NCBI GenBank assembly: GCA_963848415.1 | Contig: CAWKDN010000001.1 | Span: 2,914,001 to 2,978,000, forward strand | Direction of reading: 5' to 3' | Source: CAVQBC01 sp963848415 | GTDB taxonomy: Bacteria > Actinomycetota > Thermoleophilia > Solirubrobacterales > Solirubrobacteraceae | Length of the DNA stretch: 64,000 nt | Shown here: in pieces, positions 1-7,755 of the stretch | Layout of the letters: each line of letters starts with the position of its first letter | How positions within the stretch are numbered: the stretch's first letter is position 1 | The notes under the pieces: generated by a model | What the model was told of the DNA's origin: nothing | The model's database searches: none | The model's input: the letters and a program-made list of their open reading frames with translations, nothing else | Made by a program: the position numbers and the translations under genes

Positions 1-2049
1 CCCGACTTCATCGGCCTCAAGGGCGACACCTCGGACAACATCCCCGGCGTCCCCGGCATCGGCGACAAGACCGCTGCGGACCTGCTGCAGCGCTTCGGCG
101 ACCTCGAGGGGGTGCTCTCCCACGTCGAGGACATCTCGGGCGCCAAGCGCAAGCAGAACCTGGTCGAGCACGCCGACGCCGCGCGGCTCTCCAAGCAGCT
201 CGCGACGATGGTCCGCGACGTGCCGGTGCAGCTGGATCTCCCCGCCGAGATGGGCCGCGAGCCCGACCGCTCGCGCCTGCGCGAGGTCTTCCGTGACTTC
301 GAGCTGCGCGATCCGCTGCGCCGGCTCGAGGAGGCGCTGGCGCTCGCCGACGTCGCGGAGATCCCGCGGCCCGAGACCGAGGAGGCGCGCACCGTCCCCG
401 TCCGGCGGGCCACAGCCGCCGAGATCGCGCGCATGCAGGGCGAGCCGCTCGCGCTGCACGCGCTCGCGCCCGTGGTCCCCGAGGGTGAGCTGATCGCCGT
501 CGAGCCGCGCTGGTCCTTCGGCGCCTACGCCGGCGGGAGCGAGGCGCTCGCCGGCGAGTGCGACGACCCGGCCGAGCTGGTCGCGGCGGCCGGCGACCGC
601 GAGGTGATCGCCCACGACGCCAAGGCGCTCGGCGACGTGCCGCCGCGGCTGGTCTTCGACACCGAGGTGGCGGCCTACCTGCTCGACCCGGCGCGCCGCT
701 CCTACCCGCTCGACGAGCTCTGCGAGGAGCGCGGCATGGCGGTCGACGCCGAGGATCCCCAGGCCACGCGCGCCGTGCTGATCCACGACCTCGCCCGGCG
801 CCAGGCCGAGCAGATCTCCGAGCGCGGGCTCGAGGGCCTGCTGCGCGAGATCGAGCTGCCGCTCGTGCACGTCCTGCGCGAGACCGAGAAGGCCGGCATC
901 AAGCTCGACACCCGCCGGCTGGAGACCTCGGCCTCGCGCATCCGCGCCGACGCCGCGCGCCTGGAGCGCGAGATCTGGGACATCGCGGGCGAGGAGTTCA
1001 TGATCGGCTCTCCCCAGCAGCTCGCCGAGGTCCTCTTCGTCAAGCTCGGCCTCTCGCGCAAGCGCCGCGGCAAGACCGGCTTCTCGACCGACGCGCGCGT
1101 GCTGCAGGCGATCCGCGACGAGCACCCGATCATCCCGAAGATCGAGGCCTTTCGCGAGCTCTCGAAGCTCGCCCAGACCTACCTGGACGCGCTGCCGAAC
1201 TGGATCGACCCGGCCGACGGCCGCCTGCACACGACCTTCCAGCAGACGGCGACCACGACCGGCCGGCTCTCCTCGATCAACCCGAACCTGCAGAACGTCC
1301 CGGTCCGCACGGAGACCGGCCGCGAGATCCGCGCCTGCTTCGTCGCCGAGCCCGGCAACGTGCTGCTCTCGGTCGACTACTCCCAGGTCGAGTTGCGCGT
1401 GCTCGCCCACATCGCCGGCGAGGACGTCCTGCGCCAGATCTTCAAGCGCGGCGAGGACGTCCACACCGAGACGGCCGCCGCGGTCTTCAGCCTCCCGCCC
1501 GAGCAGCTGGACGTCGGCATGCGCTCGAAGGCCAAGATGGTCAACTACGGGATCGTCTACGGCCTGTCCGCCTACGGTCTCGCCGACCGGCTGCGGATCT
1601 CCCAGGACGAGGCGCAGGAGTTCATCGACCGCTACCTGGAGCGCTTTCCCGCCGTGGCGCGCTTCATGGCCGACGCGGTCACCCAGGCCGAGGAGCATGG
1701 CTACGTCTCCACGCTGTTCGGCCGCCGCCGGCAGATCCCCGAGATCCGCGCGCGCAACTGGCAGACGCGTAAGCTCGGCGAGCGCCTGGCGGTCAACACC
1801 GTCATCCAGGGGACGGCGGCGGACATCATCAAGGTGGCGATGGTGCGCTGCCACGACGCGCTGGCCGCGGCCGGCCTGCAGACGCGGGTGATCCTGCAGA
1901 TCCACGACGAGCTGCTCTTCGAGGGCCCGGCCGACGAGGCCGAGCGCGCGGAGGCGATCGTCTGCGCCGAGATGGTCGGCGCCGCCGACCTCGACCCGCC
2001 GCTCGAGGTCGACTCGGGGATCGGCCCGAACTGGCTGGACGCCAAGTGA
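1..2049 (+). CDS. polA: DNA polymerase I, 5' end cut by window edge
   Basis: Family A DNA polymerase that fills gaps in repair and lagging-strand synthesis. The frame is open from base 1 to the stop, giving 682 visible residues. The first ~40 are the helix-hairpin-helix end of the 5' nuclease domain (GDTSDNIPGVPGIGDKTA). The polymerase domain is complete: motif A VDYSQVELR near residue 458, motif B RSKAKMVNYGIVYG near 508, motif C QIHDELLFE near 632. In the middle 3'-5' exonuclease-like domain I see no DxE motif I; the equivalent strand reads LALHALAP. Proofreading is therefore probably absent, as in several other bacterial PolA proteins. The GTG at 112 is internal and not the start. First gene of the polA-rpsA-coaE-uvrB-uvrA backbone. 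Confidence 0.97.
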   Translation, partial: PDFIGLKGDTSDNIPGVPGIGDKTAADLLQRFGDLEGVLSHVEDISGAKRKQNLVEHADAARLSKQLATMVRDVPVQLDLPAEMGREPDRSRLREVFRDFELRDPLRRLEEALALADVAEIPRPETEEARTVPVRRATAAEIARMQGEPLALHALAPVVPEGELIAVEPRWSFGAYAGGSEALAGECDDPAELVAAAGDREVIAHDAKALGDVPPRLVFDTEVAAYLLDPARRSYPLDELCEERGMAVDAEDPQATRAVLIHDLARRQAEQISERGLEGLLREIELPLVHVLRETEKAGIKLDTRRLETSASRIRADAARLEREIWDIAGEEFMIGSPQQLAEVLFVKLGLSRKRRGKTGFSTDARVLQAIRDEHPIIPKIEAFRELSKLAQTYLDALPNWIDPADGRLHTTFQQTATTTGRLSSINPNLQNVPVRTETGREIRACFVAEPGNVLLSVDYSQVELRVLAHIAGEDVLRQIFKRGEDVHTETAAAVFSLPPEQLDVGMRSKAKMVNYGIVYGLSAYGLADRLRISQDEAQEFIDRYLERFPAVARFMADAVTQAEEHGYVSTLFGRRRQIPEIRARNWQTRKLGERLAVNTVIQGTAADIIKVAMVRCHDALAAAGLQTRVILQIHDELLFEGPADEAERAEAIVCAEMVGAADLDPPLEVDSGIGPNWLDAK

Positions 2050-2140
2050 CGGCGCGCCTGCGCGCGGTCGTCCGCGACTGAGCGGGCGCGCGCGCTGGTA
2101 GGGTCGCGGCGGTCGGACCGAGGTCGAAGGAGGCGGCATC

Positions 2141-3364
2141 ATGGCGGACAAGACGGTGGTCCTGCTGGGCACGCTGGACACCAAGGGCGACGAGTACGCC
2201 TACCTGCGCGAGCGGCTCGAGCTCGCGGGCGTCGGGACGCTGCTCGTCGACGTCGGCACGCTCGAGCCGGCGCGGGTCGAGCCCGACGTCGGCCGCGAGG
2301 AAGTCGCTGCGGCCACCGGCGCCGACCTCGCGGGCCTGGCCGAGCGGCGTGATCGCGGCGAGGCGGTGACGGTGATGGCCGACGCCGCCGCGGCCTACGT
2401 CGCCCGGCTGCACGCCGACGGCCGGCTGGACGGCATCCTCGGCGCCGGCGGCTCGGGCAACACCGCGATCGTCACCCGGGCGATGCAGGCGCTGCCGGTC
2501 GGCGTCCCGAAGCTGATGGTCTCGACCGTCGCCGCGAGCGACACGCGCGACTACATCGGCGCGTCGGACATCGCGCTGATGGCGTCCGTCACCGACGTCG
2601 CGGGCGTCAACACGATCTCGGCCCGCATCCTCGCCAACGCCGCCGCCGCCATGGCCGGCATGGTCACCGCGCCGCCGGTGGAGCTGGGGGAGACCCGTCC
2701 GCTGGTCGGCGCGACGATGTTCGGGGTCACGACGCAATGCGTCACCGCCGCCCGCGAGGCGCTCGAGGGCCGCGGCTACGAGGTGCTGACCTTCCACGCC
2801 ACCGGCACGGGCGGCAAGGCGATGGAGGGCCTGATGGACTCCGGCTTCCTGCAGGGCGTGCTGGACACCACCACGACCGAGCTGTGTGACGAGCTGGTGG
2901 GCGGCGTCTTCACCGCCGGGCCCGACCGGCTGGAGGCGGCGGGCCGGCTGGGGCTGCCGCAGGTCGTCTCGCTCGGGGCGCTGGACATGGTCAACTTCGG
3001 CGCCCGCGAGACGGTCCCGGGGCAGTTCGAGGACCGCAACCTCTACGTCCACAACCCGTCGGTCACGCTGATGCGCACGACCCCCGAGGAGTCGGCCGAG
3101 CTCGGCCGCCAGATCGCGGCCAAGCTCTCGGCGGCGACCGGCCCGACCGCGCTCTTCGTCCCGCTCAAGGGCGTCTCGGCGATCGCCGTCGAGGGGGCGC
3201 CGTTCCACGATCCCGACGCCGACGAGGCGCTGTTCGCCGCCCTGCGCGCGAACCTCGGCGACGCCGTCGAGCTGATCGAGGTCGACGCCGAGATCAACGA
3301 CCCCGAGTTCGCCGGAGCGATGGCGGCCAAGCTGCACGAGTACCTGGAGGCGGGGCGCTCGTGA
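2141..3364 (+). CDS. UPF0261 / Tm-1-like ATP-binding domain protein
   Basis: 407 residues matching the UPF0261 family, which corresponds to the N-terminal half of the plant Tm-1 resistance protein. The opening VVLLGTLDTKGDEYAYLR, the glycine-rich GILGAGGSGNTAIVTRAM near residue 107 and FHATGTGGKAME near 215 are typical. The ATG has a strong Shine-Dalgarno, AAGGAGG at 2127-2133, seven bases upstream. It overlaps the next gene by 4 bp (GTGA), so the two halves that are fused in Tm-1 are here two coupled genes. The bacterial function is not established; nucleotide binding is likely from the Tm-1 homology. The SRPBCC gene downstream shares the operon. Confidence 0.9.
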   Translation: MADKTVVLLGTLDTKGDEYAYLRERLELAGVGTLLVDVGTLEPARVEPDVGREEVAAATGADLAGLAERRDRGEAVTVMADAAAAYVARLHADGRLDGILGAGGSGNTAIVTRAMQALPVGVPKLMVSTVAASDTRDYIGASDIALMASVTDVAGVNTISARILANAAAAMAGMVTAPPVELGETRPLVGATMFGVTTQCVTAAREALEGRGYEVLTFHATGTGGKAMEGLMDSGFLQGVLDTTTTELCDELVGGVFTAGPDRLEAAGRLGLPQVVSLGALDMVNFGARETVPGQFEDRNLYVHNPSVTLMRTTPEESAELGRQIAAKLSAATGPTALFVPLKGVSAIAVEGAPFHDPDADEALFAALRANLGDAVELIEVDAEINDPEFAGAMAAKLHEYLEAGRS

Positions 3365-4191
3365 GCGGGCTCGGCGAGACGGCCCGCGCCGGTCTGCGCG
3401 CCACCGTCGACGGCGGCGGGGTGATCATCGGCGCCGGTGCCGGCACGGGGCTCTCGGCCAAGTGCGCCGAGGCGGGCGGCGCCGACCTGATCATCATCTA
3501 CAACTCCGGCCGCTACCGGATGGCGGGCCGAGGCTCGCTCGCCGGGCTGATGCCCTACGGCGACGCCAACGCGATCGTGCTCGACATGGCGCGCGAGGTG
3601 CTGCCGGTCGTCGAGCGCACGCCCGTGCTGGCGGGCGTCTGCGGGACCGACCCGTTCCGGCTGATGCCCCGGTTCCTGGCCGAGGTCGAGGCCGCCGGGT
3701 TCGCGGGCGTGCAGAACTTCCCCACCGTGGGACTGATCGACGGCACCTTCCGGGCCGGCCTGGAGGAGACCGGGATGGGCTACGAGCTCGAGGTCGAGAT
3801 GATCGCGGCGGCGCACGAGCGCGGCCTGCTGACCTGCCCGTACGTCTTCGACCCGGGGTCCGCCGAGGCGATGACCCGTGCCGGCGCCGACGTGCTCGTC
3901 CCGCACATGGGGCTGACCACCAAGGGCAGCATCGGCGCGCAGTCGGCGCGCACGCTGGACGAGTGCGTCGAGCTGATCCAGGCGATGCGCGACGCCGCGG
4001 TGGCGGTGCGCGAGGACGTGCTCGTGCTCTGTCACGGCGGGCCGATCGCCGAGCCCGACGACGCCGCCTACGTGCTCGAGCACACGACCGGCGTCTCGGG
4101 CTTCTTCGGGGCCTCCTCGATGGAGCGCCTGCCCACCGAGACCGCGATGACCGAGAACATGCAGCGCTTCAAGGCGCTCCAGATCAGCTAA
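3361..4191 (+). CDS. Phosphoenolpyruvate-hydrolase-family TIM-barrel protein (Tm-1 C-terminal half)
   Basis: 276 residues of the TIM-barrel family annotated as phosphoenolpyruvate hydrolase-like, which forms the C-terminal half of Tm-1. Visible motifs are GAGAGTGLSAKCAEAGGADL near residue 22, YNSGRYRMAGRGSLAGLMPY near 42, VCGTDPF near 93 and GVQNFPTVGLIDGTFR near 116. The GTG start lies inside the stop of the UPF0261 gene (4-bp overlap), implying translational coupling and probably a complex of the two products. The actual reaction is unknown; the hydrolase name is inherited from the fold family and should not be taken as proven. Confidence 0.88.
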   Translation: MSGLGETARAGLRATVDGGGVIIGAGAGTGLSAKCAEAGGADLIIIYNSGRYRMAGRGSLAGLMPYGDANAIVLDMAREVLPVVERTPVLAGVCGTDPFRLMPRFLAEVEAAGFAGVQNFPTVGLIDGTFRAGLEETGMGYELEVEMIAAAHERGLLTCPYVFDPGSAEAMTRAGADVLVPHMGLTTKGSIGAQSARTLDECVELIQAMRDAAVAVREDVLVLCHGGPIAEPDDAAYVLEHTTGVSGFFGASSMERLPTETAMTENMQRFKALQIS

Positions 4192-4207
4192 CGAGGAGGA
4201 ATCGCCC

Positions 4208-4987
4208 GTGAAGCTCAAGAACGACTTCGAGGTCCCCGTCGGGATCGACCGCGCGTGGGAGGTGCTGCTGGACGTCGAGCAGGTCGCGCCGTGCCTGCCG
4301 GGGGCGAAGATCACCGGCCAGGAGGGCGACGACTACCAGGGCATGATGAAGCTCAAGATCGGCCCGATCACCAGCACCTACAAGGGCACGGTCAAGATCG
4401 TCGAGGCCGACGAGGCCGCCCACAAGGCGGTCATGCGCGCTCAGGCCAAGGACGCGCGCGGGCAGGGGACGGCCGCCGCGACCATCACCTCGACCATGGA
4501 GTCGGCGGGCGAGGGGACCAAGGTCGAGGTCGAGACCGACATGCGCGTCACCGGCCCGGCCGCCCAATTCGGCCGCGGCGTCATGCAGGACATCAGCGCC
4601 AAGCTGATGGGTCAGTTCGCCGACTGCCTCGCCAAGCGCATGGGCGGCGAGGACGAGGACGGCACCCCTGAGGCGGCCGCTCCGGCCGCGGCCGCCGCCG
4701 CCGGCAACGGCGGCGCCGCTCCGGCTGCGGCCGGCTCCGCGCCCTCCTCCGCGGGCGGCGGCGAGGAAGAGGAGGCTGCCGCGGCCACGACCGGGACCTC
4801 GCCGGCGGCCCCGGACGCCGCCGCGCCCGGGCCGGCGCCCGCCGGGCCGCCATCGCAGCAGGCCGAGAGCGAGGACGTCCTCGACCTCGGGGCCGCCAGC
4901 CGCGACGCCGTGCTCAAGCGCCTCGTGCCGGTGTTCGCCGGCGTCGTGGCGGTGCTGGTCGTGCTGCGGCTCATCCGCCGCAAGTGA
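4208..4987 (+). CDS. CoxG-like SRPBCC protein with C-terminal membrane anchor
   Basis: 259 residues. Residues 1-150 are an SRPBCC fold of the CO-dehydrogenase subunit G type (KLKNDFEVPVGIDRAWEVLL, CLPGAKITGQEGDDYQGMMK, GRGVMQDISAKLMGQFADCL). Residues ~155-235 are an Ala/Pro/Glu low-complexity linker. The C-terminus is one hydrophobic helix ending in RLIRRK, so the protein is probably tail-anchored with its domain in the cytoplasm. CoxG of aerobic CO oxidisers is known to tether CO dehydrogenase to the membrane, but no molybdenum hydroxylase genes occur in this window. The start is GTG with GAGGAGGA at 4193-4200. It follows the split Tm-1 pair by 16 bp, so a shared operon is likely. Confidence 0.85.
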   Translation: MKLKNDFEVPVGIDRAWEVLLDVEQVAPCLPGAKITGQEGDDYQGMMKLKIGPITSTYKGTVKIVEADEAAHKAVMRAQAKDARGQGTAAATITSTMESAGEGTKVEVETDMRVTGPAAQFGRGVMQDISAKLMGQFADCLAKRMGGEDEDGTPEAAAPAAAAAAGNGGAAPAAAGSAPSSAGGGEEEEAAAATTGTSPAAPDAAAPGPAPAGPPSQQAESEDVLDLGAASRDAVLKRLVPVFAGVVAVLVVLRLIRRK

Positions 4988-5018
4988 GCGCAGGACCCCC
5001 GAGCGGGTAGTTCCCGGC

Positions 5019-5669
5019 ATGGACACGCGCCGGCTCCTGCTCGGGGACTGGCATCCGCTGCTGCGCGACGGCATCGACGTGCTGCGACTGGTGCTGGTCG
5101 TCGCCGCGGTCGTCGCCGGGCTGACCGGCAACCTGCGCGGCCTCGGCTACCTGGGCGTCGGCGCCGCCATCGCGCTGGCGGCGCGGCCGGTCAACCTGCC
5201 CCGTCCCTACGACCTCTGCCTCGTGCTTGCGTGCTGCCTGCAGGGCTTCGGCGAGGCCTTCGGGCTCTACGACCGCTACACGTGGTTCGACACGGTCGTG
5301 CACTTCACGATCCCGATGCTCGCCTCGCCGGTGATCGCCATCGGGCTCGCCCGGCTCGACGTCATCCCCGATCCGCGCGACGACACGAGCGCCCATCACT
5401 ACGTCGGGCTGTTCGTCATCACCTTCGCGCTGGGGGCGGCGCTCGGCGCGCTGTGGGAGCTGATCGAGTGGCTGGCCGACCACTCGGTCGACGCGGGCCT
5501 GCAGCTCGGAAACGACGACACCGTCGGCGACCTGCTCGCCGACTCCCTCGGCGCGGCCACCGGCGCCGCGCTGCTGGTGCTGTGGGCGATGCGCAGCTGG
5601 GGCTCCGTCCGCCGCATCCCGGGCGAGAACCGCTACGAGGCGACCGAGGCGCCCGAGCCCGGCGCCTGA
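5019..5669 (+). CDS. Multi-pass membrane protein, DUF2238/YjdF-like
   Basis: 216 residues with about five hydrophobic segments. The central ALYDRYTWFDTVVHFT-type pattern (here FGLYDRYTWFDTVVHFTIP) and the later ELIEWLADHS...DDTVGDLLADSLGA stretch resemble the DUF2238/YjdF family of inner-membrane proteins, whose role is unknown. It starts at ATG 5019, 31 bp after the CoxG-like gene, without an obvious ribosome binding site, so it may depend on that operon. It converges with the FAD monooxygenase gene with no spacer between the two stops. I assign family resemblance only, not function. Confidence 0.75.
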   Translation: MDTRRLLLGDWHPLLRDGIDVLRLVLVVAAVVAGLTGNLRGLGYLGVGAAIALAARPVNLPRPYDLCLVLACCLQGFGEAFGLYDRYTWFDTVVHFTIPMLASPVIAIGLARLDVIPDPRDDTSAHHYVGLFVITFALGAALGALWELIEWLADHSVDAGLQLGNDDTVGDLLADSLGAATGAALLVLWAMRSWGSVRRIPGENRYEATEAPEPGA

Positions 5670-5670
5670 C

Positions 5671-7149
5671 TCACCGCTCCGGTGAGGGCGGCCCGAACCA
5701 GGTGGCCAGCGCGTCGGGCAGCCGACGCTGCGTGCTTTCGCCCACCCAGGCGACGTAGCCGTCCGGGCGGATCAGCACGGCGGTAGGGGCGCTGACCACG
5801 CCGAGGACGGGGAGCTCCCACTCCCCCGTGTAGCGCGCGTCGATCAGCCGCACCCGGTCGGCCCACGAAGCGATGTCGACGTCGCCGGGACGACCGAGGT
5901 TGAGCAGCAGCGGCCTGGCGTCGTGCAGCAGCTCGAAGACCCTGAGAGGGCCGTCGGCGGTCAGGAGGTCCAGATCGGGCATGCGGCGTCCGAGCAGCGG
6001 ATGTCCCTCGCCGAGGTCGTAGTGGATGTCCAGCCCGGAGATGGTCCCGGCGAGCCGCTTGCGGGGCTCGTCCATGGTCGCCAGCTCCGACACGACGTCG
6101 ACCAGGGCCTTCATGCGCTCGTCGTGGCGTTGGAGCAGGGTCAGCGCCATCGTGTGCTGAAGCGCGCGGGCAGCGACCGGGTGGCGCTCGTCCTGGTAGG
6201 TGTCAAGCAAGCTCTCTCGGGACGTCCCGTCGATCACGTAGGCCAGCTTCCAGCCCAGGTTCACTGCGTCCTGGACACCGAGGCTGAGGCCCTGTCCACC
6301 CGCCGGGTAATGCACGTGCGCCGAGTCGCCGGCGAGCAGGACGCGTCCCACCCGGTAGTCCGCGGCCTGACGGGTCATGTCGGTGAACCTCGAGATCCAG
6401 GTAGGGTTGTGGATCCCGAAGTCGGTGCCGTACACCGTGATGAGCGCCTCGCTCAGCTCGGGCAGGGTGGGCTCGCTGCTCGGCCCGATCCGCTGCTCGG
6501 TCACGACGACCCGCACCGTCCTGCCGTCCTGCATCGGGTGCATGGCGTGGACGCCGATGGCGTCGTGGCGCACGCCCTGCGGCGGCGCCTCGGCCAGCTC
6601 GACCTCGGCGATCAGGTTGCTCCGGGTCGGATCCCACCCCGGGAACTCGATGCCGGCTGCTCTGCGGATGACGCTGCGTCCTCCGTCGCACCCGATCAGG
6701 TACTGCGCCCGCAGCGACCGGCCGTCTGCGAGCTCGACGTCGACGCCGGTGTCGTCCTGGGCGAAGCCCGTCACCTGACGTCCGTAGTAGATCCGCACCG
6801 GCAGCTCGGCGAGCCAGCCGGCCATGATCCGCTCGATCTCGTTCTGGAAGATCCCGAGCGAGTAGGGATGACGGGTCGGGAAGTCGCTCATGTCCAGCAC
6901 GGTCGTGGCGAACGACGCGGCCTGCGCCACCTGACCCTCCGCGAGGAACCGATCGGCGACCCCCCGCTGATCGAGCACCTCGATCGTCCGCGAGTGAAAG
7001 CCGCCGGCGCGCGAGCCGGCGAGCACGTGATCGGGACGCCGCTCGACGACCGCGACGTCGACCTCCGCCAACGCCAGCTCAGCCGCCAGCATCATCCCGG
7101 CGGGACCGCCTCCAGCGATGACCACCGCATGCTCGGTCAACTCCCGCAT
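5671..7149 (-). CDS. FAD-dependent aromatic-type monooxygenase
   Basis: 492 residues of the group A flavoprotein hydroxylase family (PHBH fold; rifampicin or polyketide hydroxylase-like). Visible are the Rossmann fingerprint VVIAGGGPAGMMLAAEL near residue 10, the DG motif YLIGCDGGRSVIRRAAG near 150 and the GD motif VLLAGDSAHVHYPAGGQGLS near 271. The C-terminal ~100 residues resemble the thioredoxin-like tail of this group. It would use NAD(P)H and O2 to hydroxylate an aromatic or antibiotic-like substrate that the sequence does not identify. Third positions contain visibly more A/T than in neighbouring genes, which suggests acquisition. It is transcribed alone from the 7150-7258 gap. Confidence 0.93.
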   Translation of the reverse strand: MRELTEHAVVIAGGGPAGMMLAAELALAEVDVAVVERRPDHVLAGSRAGGFHSRTIEVLDQRGVADRFLAEGQVAQAASFATTVLDMSDFPTRHPYSLGIFQNEIERIMAGWLAELPVRIYYGRQVTGFAQDDTGVDVELADGRSLRAQYLIGCDGGRSVIRRAAGIEFPGWDPTRSNLIAEVELAEAPPQGVRHDAIGVHAMHPMQDGRTVRVVVTEQRIGPSSEPTLPELSEALITVYGTDFGIHNPTWISRFTDMTRQAADYRVGRVLLAGDSAHVHYPAGGQGLSLGVQDAVNLGWKLAYVIDGTSRESLLDTYQDERHPVAARALQHTMALTLLQRHDERMKALVDVVSELATMDEPRKRLAGTISGLDIHYDLGEGHPLLGRRMPDLDLLTADGPLRVFELLHDARPLLLNLGRPGDVDIASWADRVRLIDARYTGEWELPVLGVVSAPTAVLIRPDGYVAWVGESTQRRLPDALATWFGPPSPER

Positions 7150-7210
7150 CTCGCTCCTCCGTTCCGTCCGTTCTGGCTTGCGGCGGGCGATTATGCGGCA
7201 AGGATCAAAG

Positions 7211-7220
7211 CCTCATGAGG
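7211..7220. promoter_or_regulatory. Palindrome CCTCATGAGG upstream of the monooxygenase
   Basis: A perfect 10-bp palindrome sits ~60 bp upstream of the monooxygenase start, just ahead of a CATAAT -10-like hexamer on the - strand (7190-7195). It could be an operator for a regulator encoded elsewhere. Short palindromes occur by chance, so this is tentative. Confidence 0.3.
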
Positions 7221-7258
7221 GCCTTCTATCCGGTATAAGTTGGGTGTGGAGAGGAGCC

Positions 7259-7501
7259 CTAGCCGGGCTGCTCGCCCAGCTCGCCGACCGGCACCCGGAA
7301 GGCGTCGACGCCAGGCTCGTCCTCGCCGGGGTCCACCGACACGCGCTCGCCGCCGTTGGCGAGCACCCAGCGCTCGACCGCCGCGATGTCCGCGCCGGCC
7401 TCCGCGAGCCGCTGCACCGCCACGACGGCGTAGCCCGGCTCGAACGCTCCCAGCGGGGCGGCGTGGTCGCCGAGCAGCTTGCGGACCTCTGCGGGCTCCA
7501 T
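7259..7501 (-). CDS. Small conserved-looking protein, function unknown
   Basis: 80 residues starting MEPAEVRKLLGDHAAPLG. Third codon positions are almost all G or C, matching real genes here, so I accept it as coding despite its size. There are no membrane segments, cysteines or recognised motif; the middle (VAVQRLAEAGADIAAVERWV) is probably helical and the protein is acidic overall. It is divergent from the esterase gene and has its own copy of the inverted-repeat element upstream. The gene is separate from the monooxygenase, which ends its own leader at 7150-7258. Confidence 0.7.
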   Translation of the reverse strand: MEPAEVRKLLGDHAAPLGAFEPGYAVVAVQRLAEAGADIAAVERWVLANGGERVSVDPGEDEPGVDAFRVPVGELGEQPG

Positions 7502-7531
7502 CTCTCGATGGCTTCCCGATCGGTGGGCTCC

Positions 7532-7731
7532 CTAGTACCCGCGTCCGCAAGTACGCACGGTTCCAGCGGCCGCCGATCACCGCACTGCCTCGCGCGAGGC
7601 GCTCGTCACCGCTTCGCTCGCGCGCCCCGGCGACCGGGTCGTGTGCCCCGGCACACGTCCGGATCACCGGGACCGTCAGTCGGCGCCGGCGACCGCTGGC
7701 GACCGCACGTACTTCCGAACACGGGTCCCAG
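7532..7731. repeat. ~200-bp intergenic element bounded by imperfect ~42-bp inverted repeats
   Basis: The arm at 7532-7573 is repeated in reverse at 7689-7731. The best core, read outward, is CGTACTTSCGRACRCGGGT followed by MCYAG. The similarity extends inward through a GCGRCCGCTGG block with one gap. Between the arms are a perfect palindrome GCCTCGCGCGAGGC (near 7589) and a CGTGTGC/GCACACG hairpin (near 7640-7660). It could be a MITE-like element, or two copies of one promoter facing the divergent genes at 7501 (-) and 7756 (+), since each arm lies 25-35 bp from a start codon. Apart from this element, 7502-7755 contains no gene. Confidence 0.55.
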
Positions 7732-7755
7732 TCGCCGGACGGTTACCCTGCGCGG

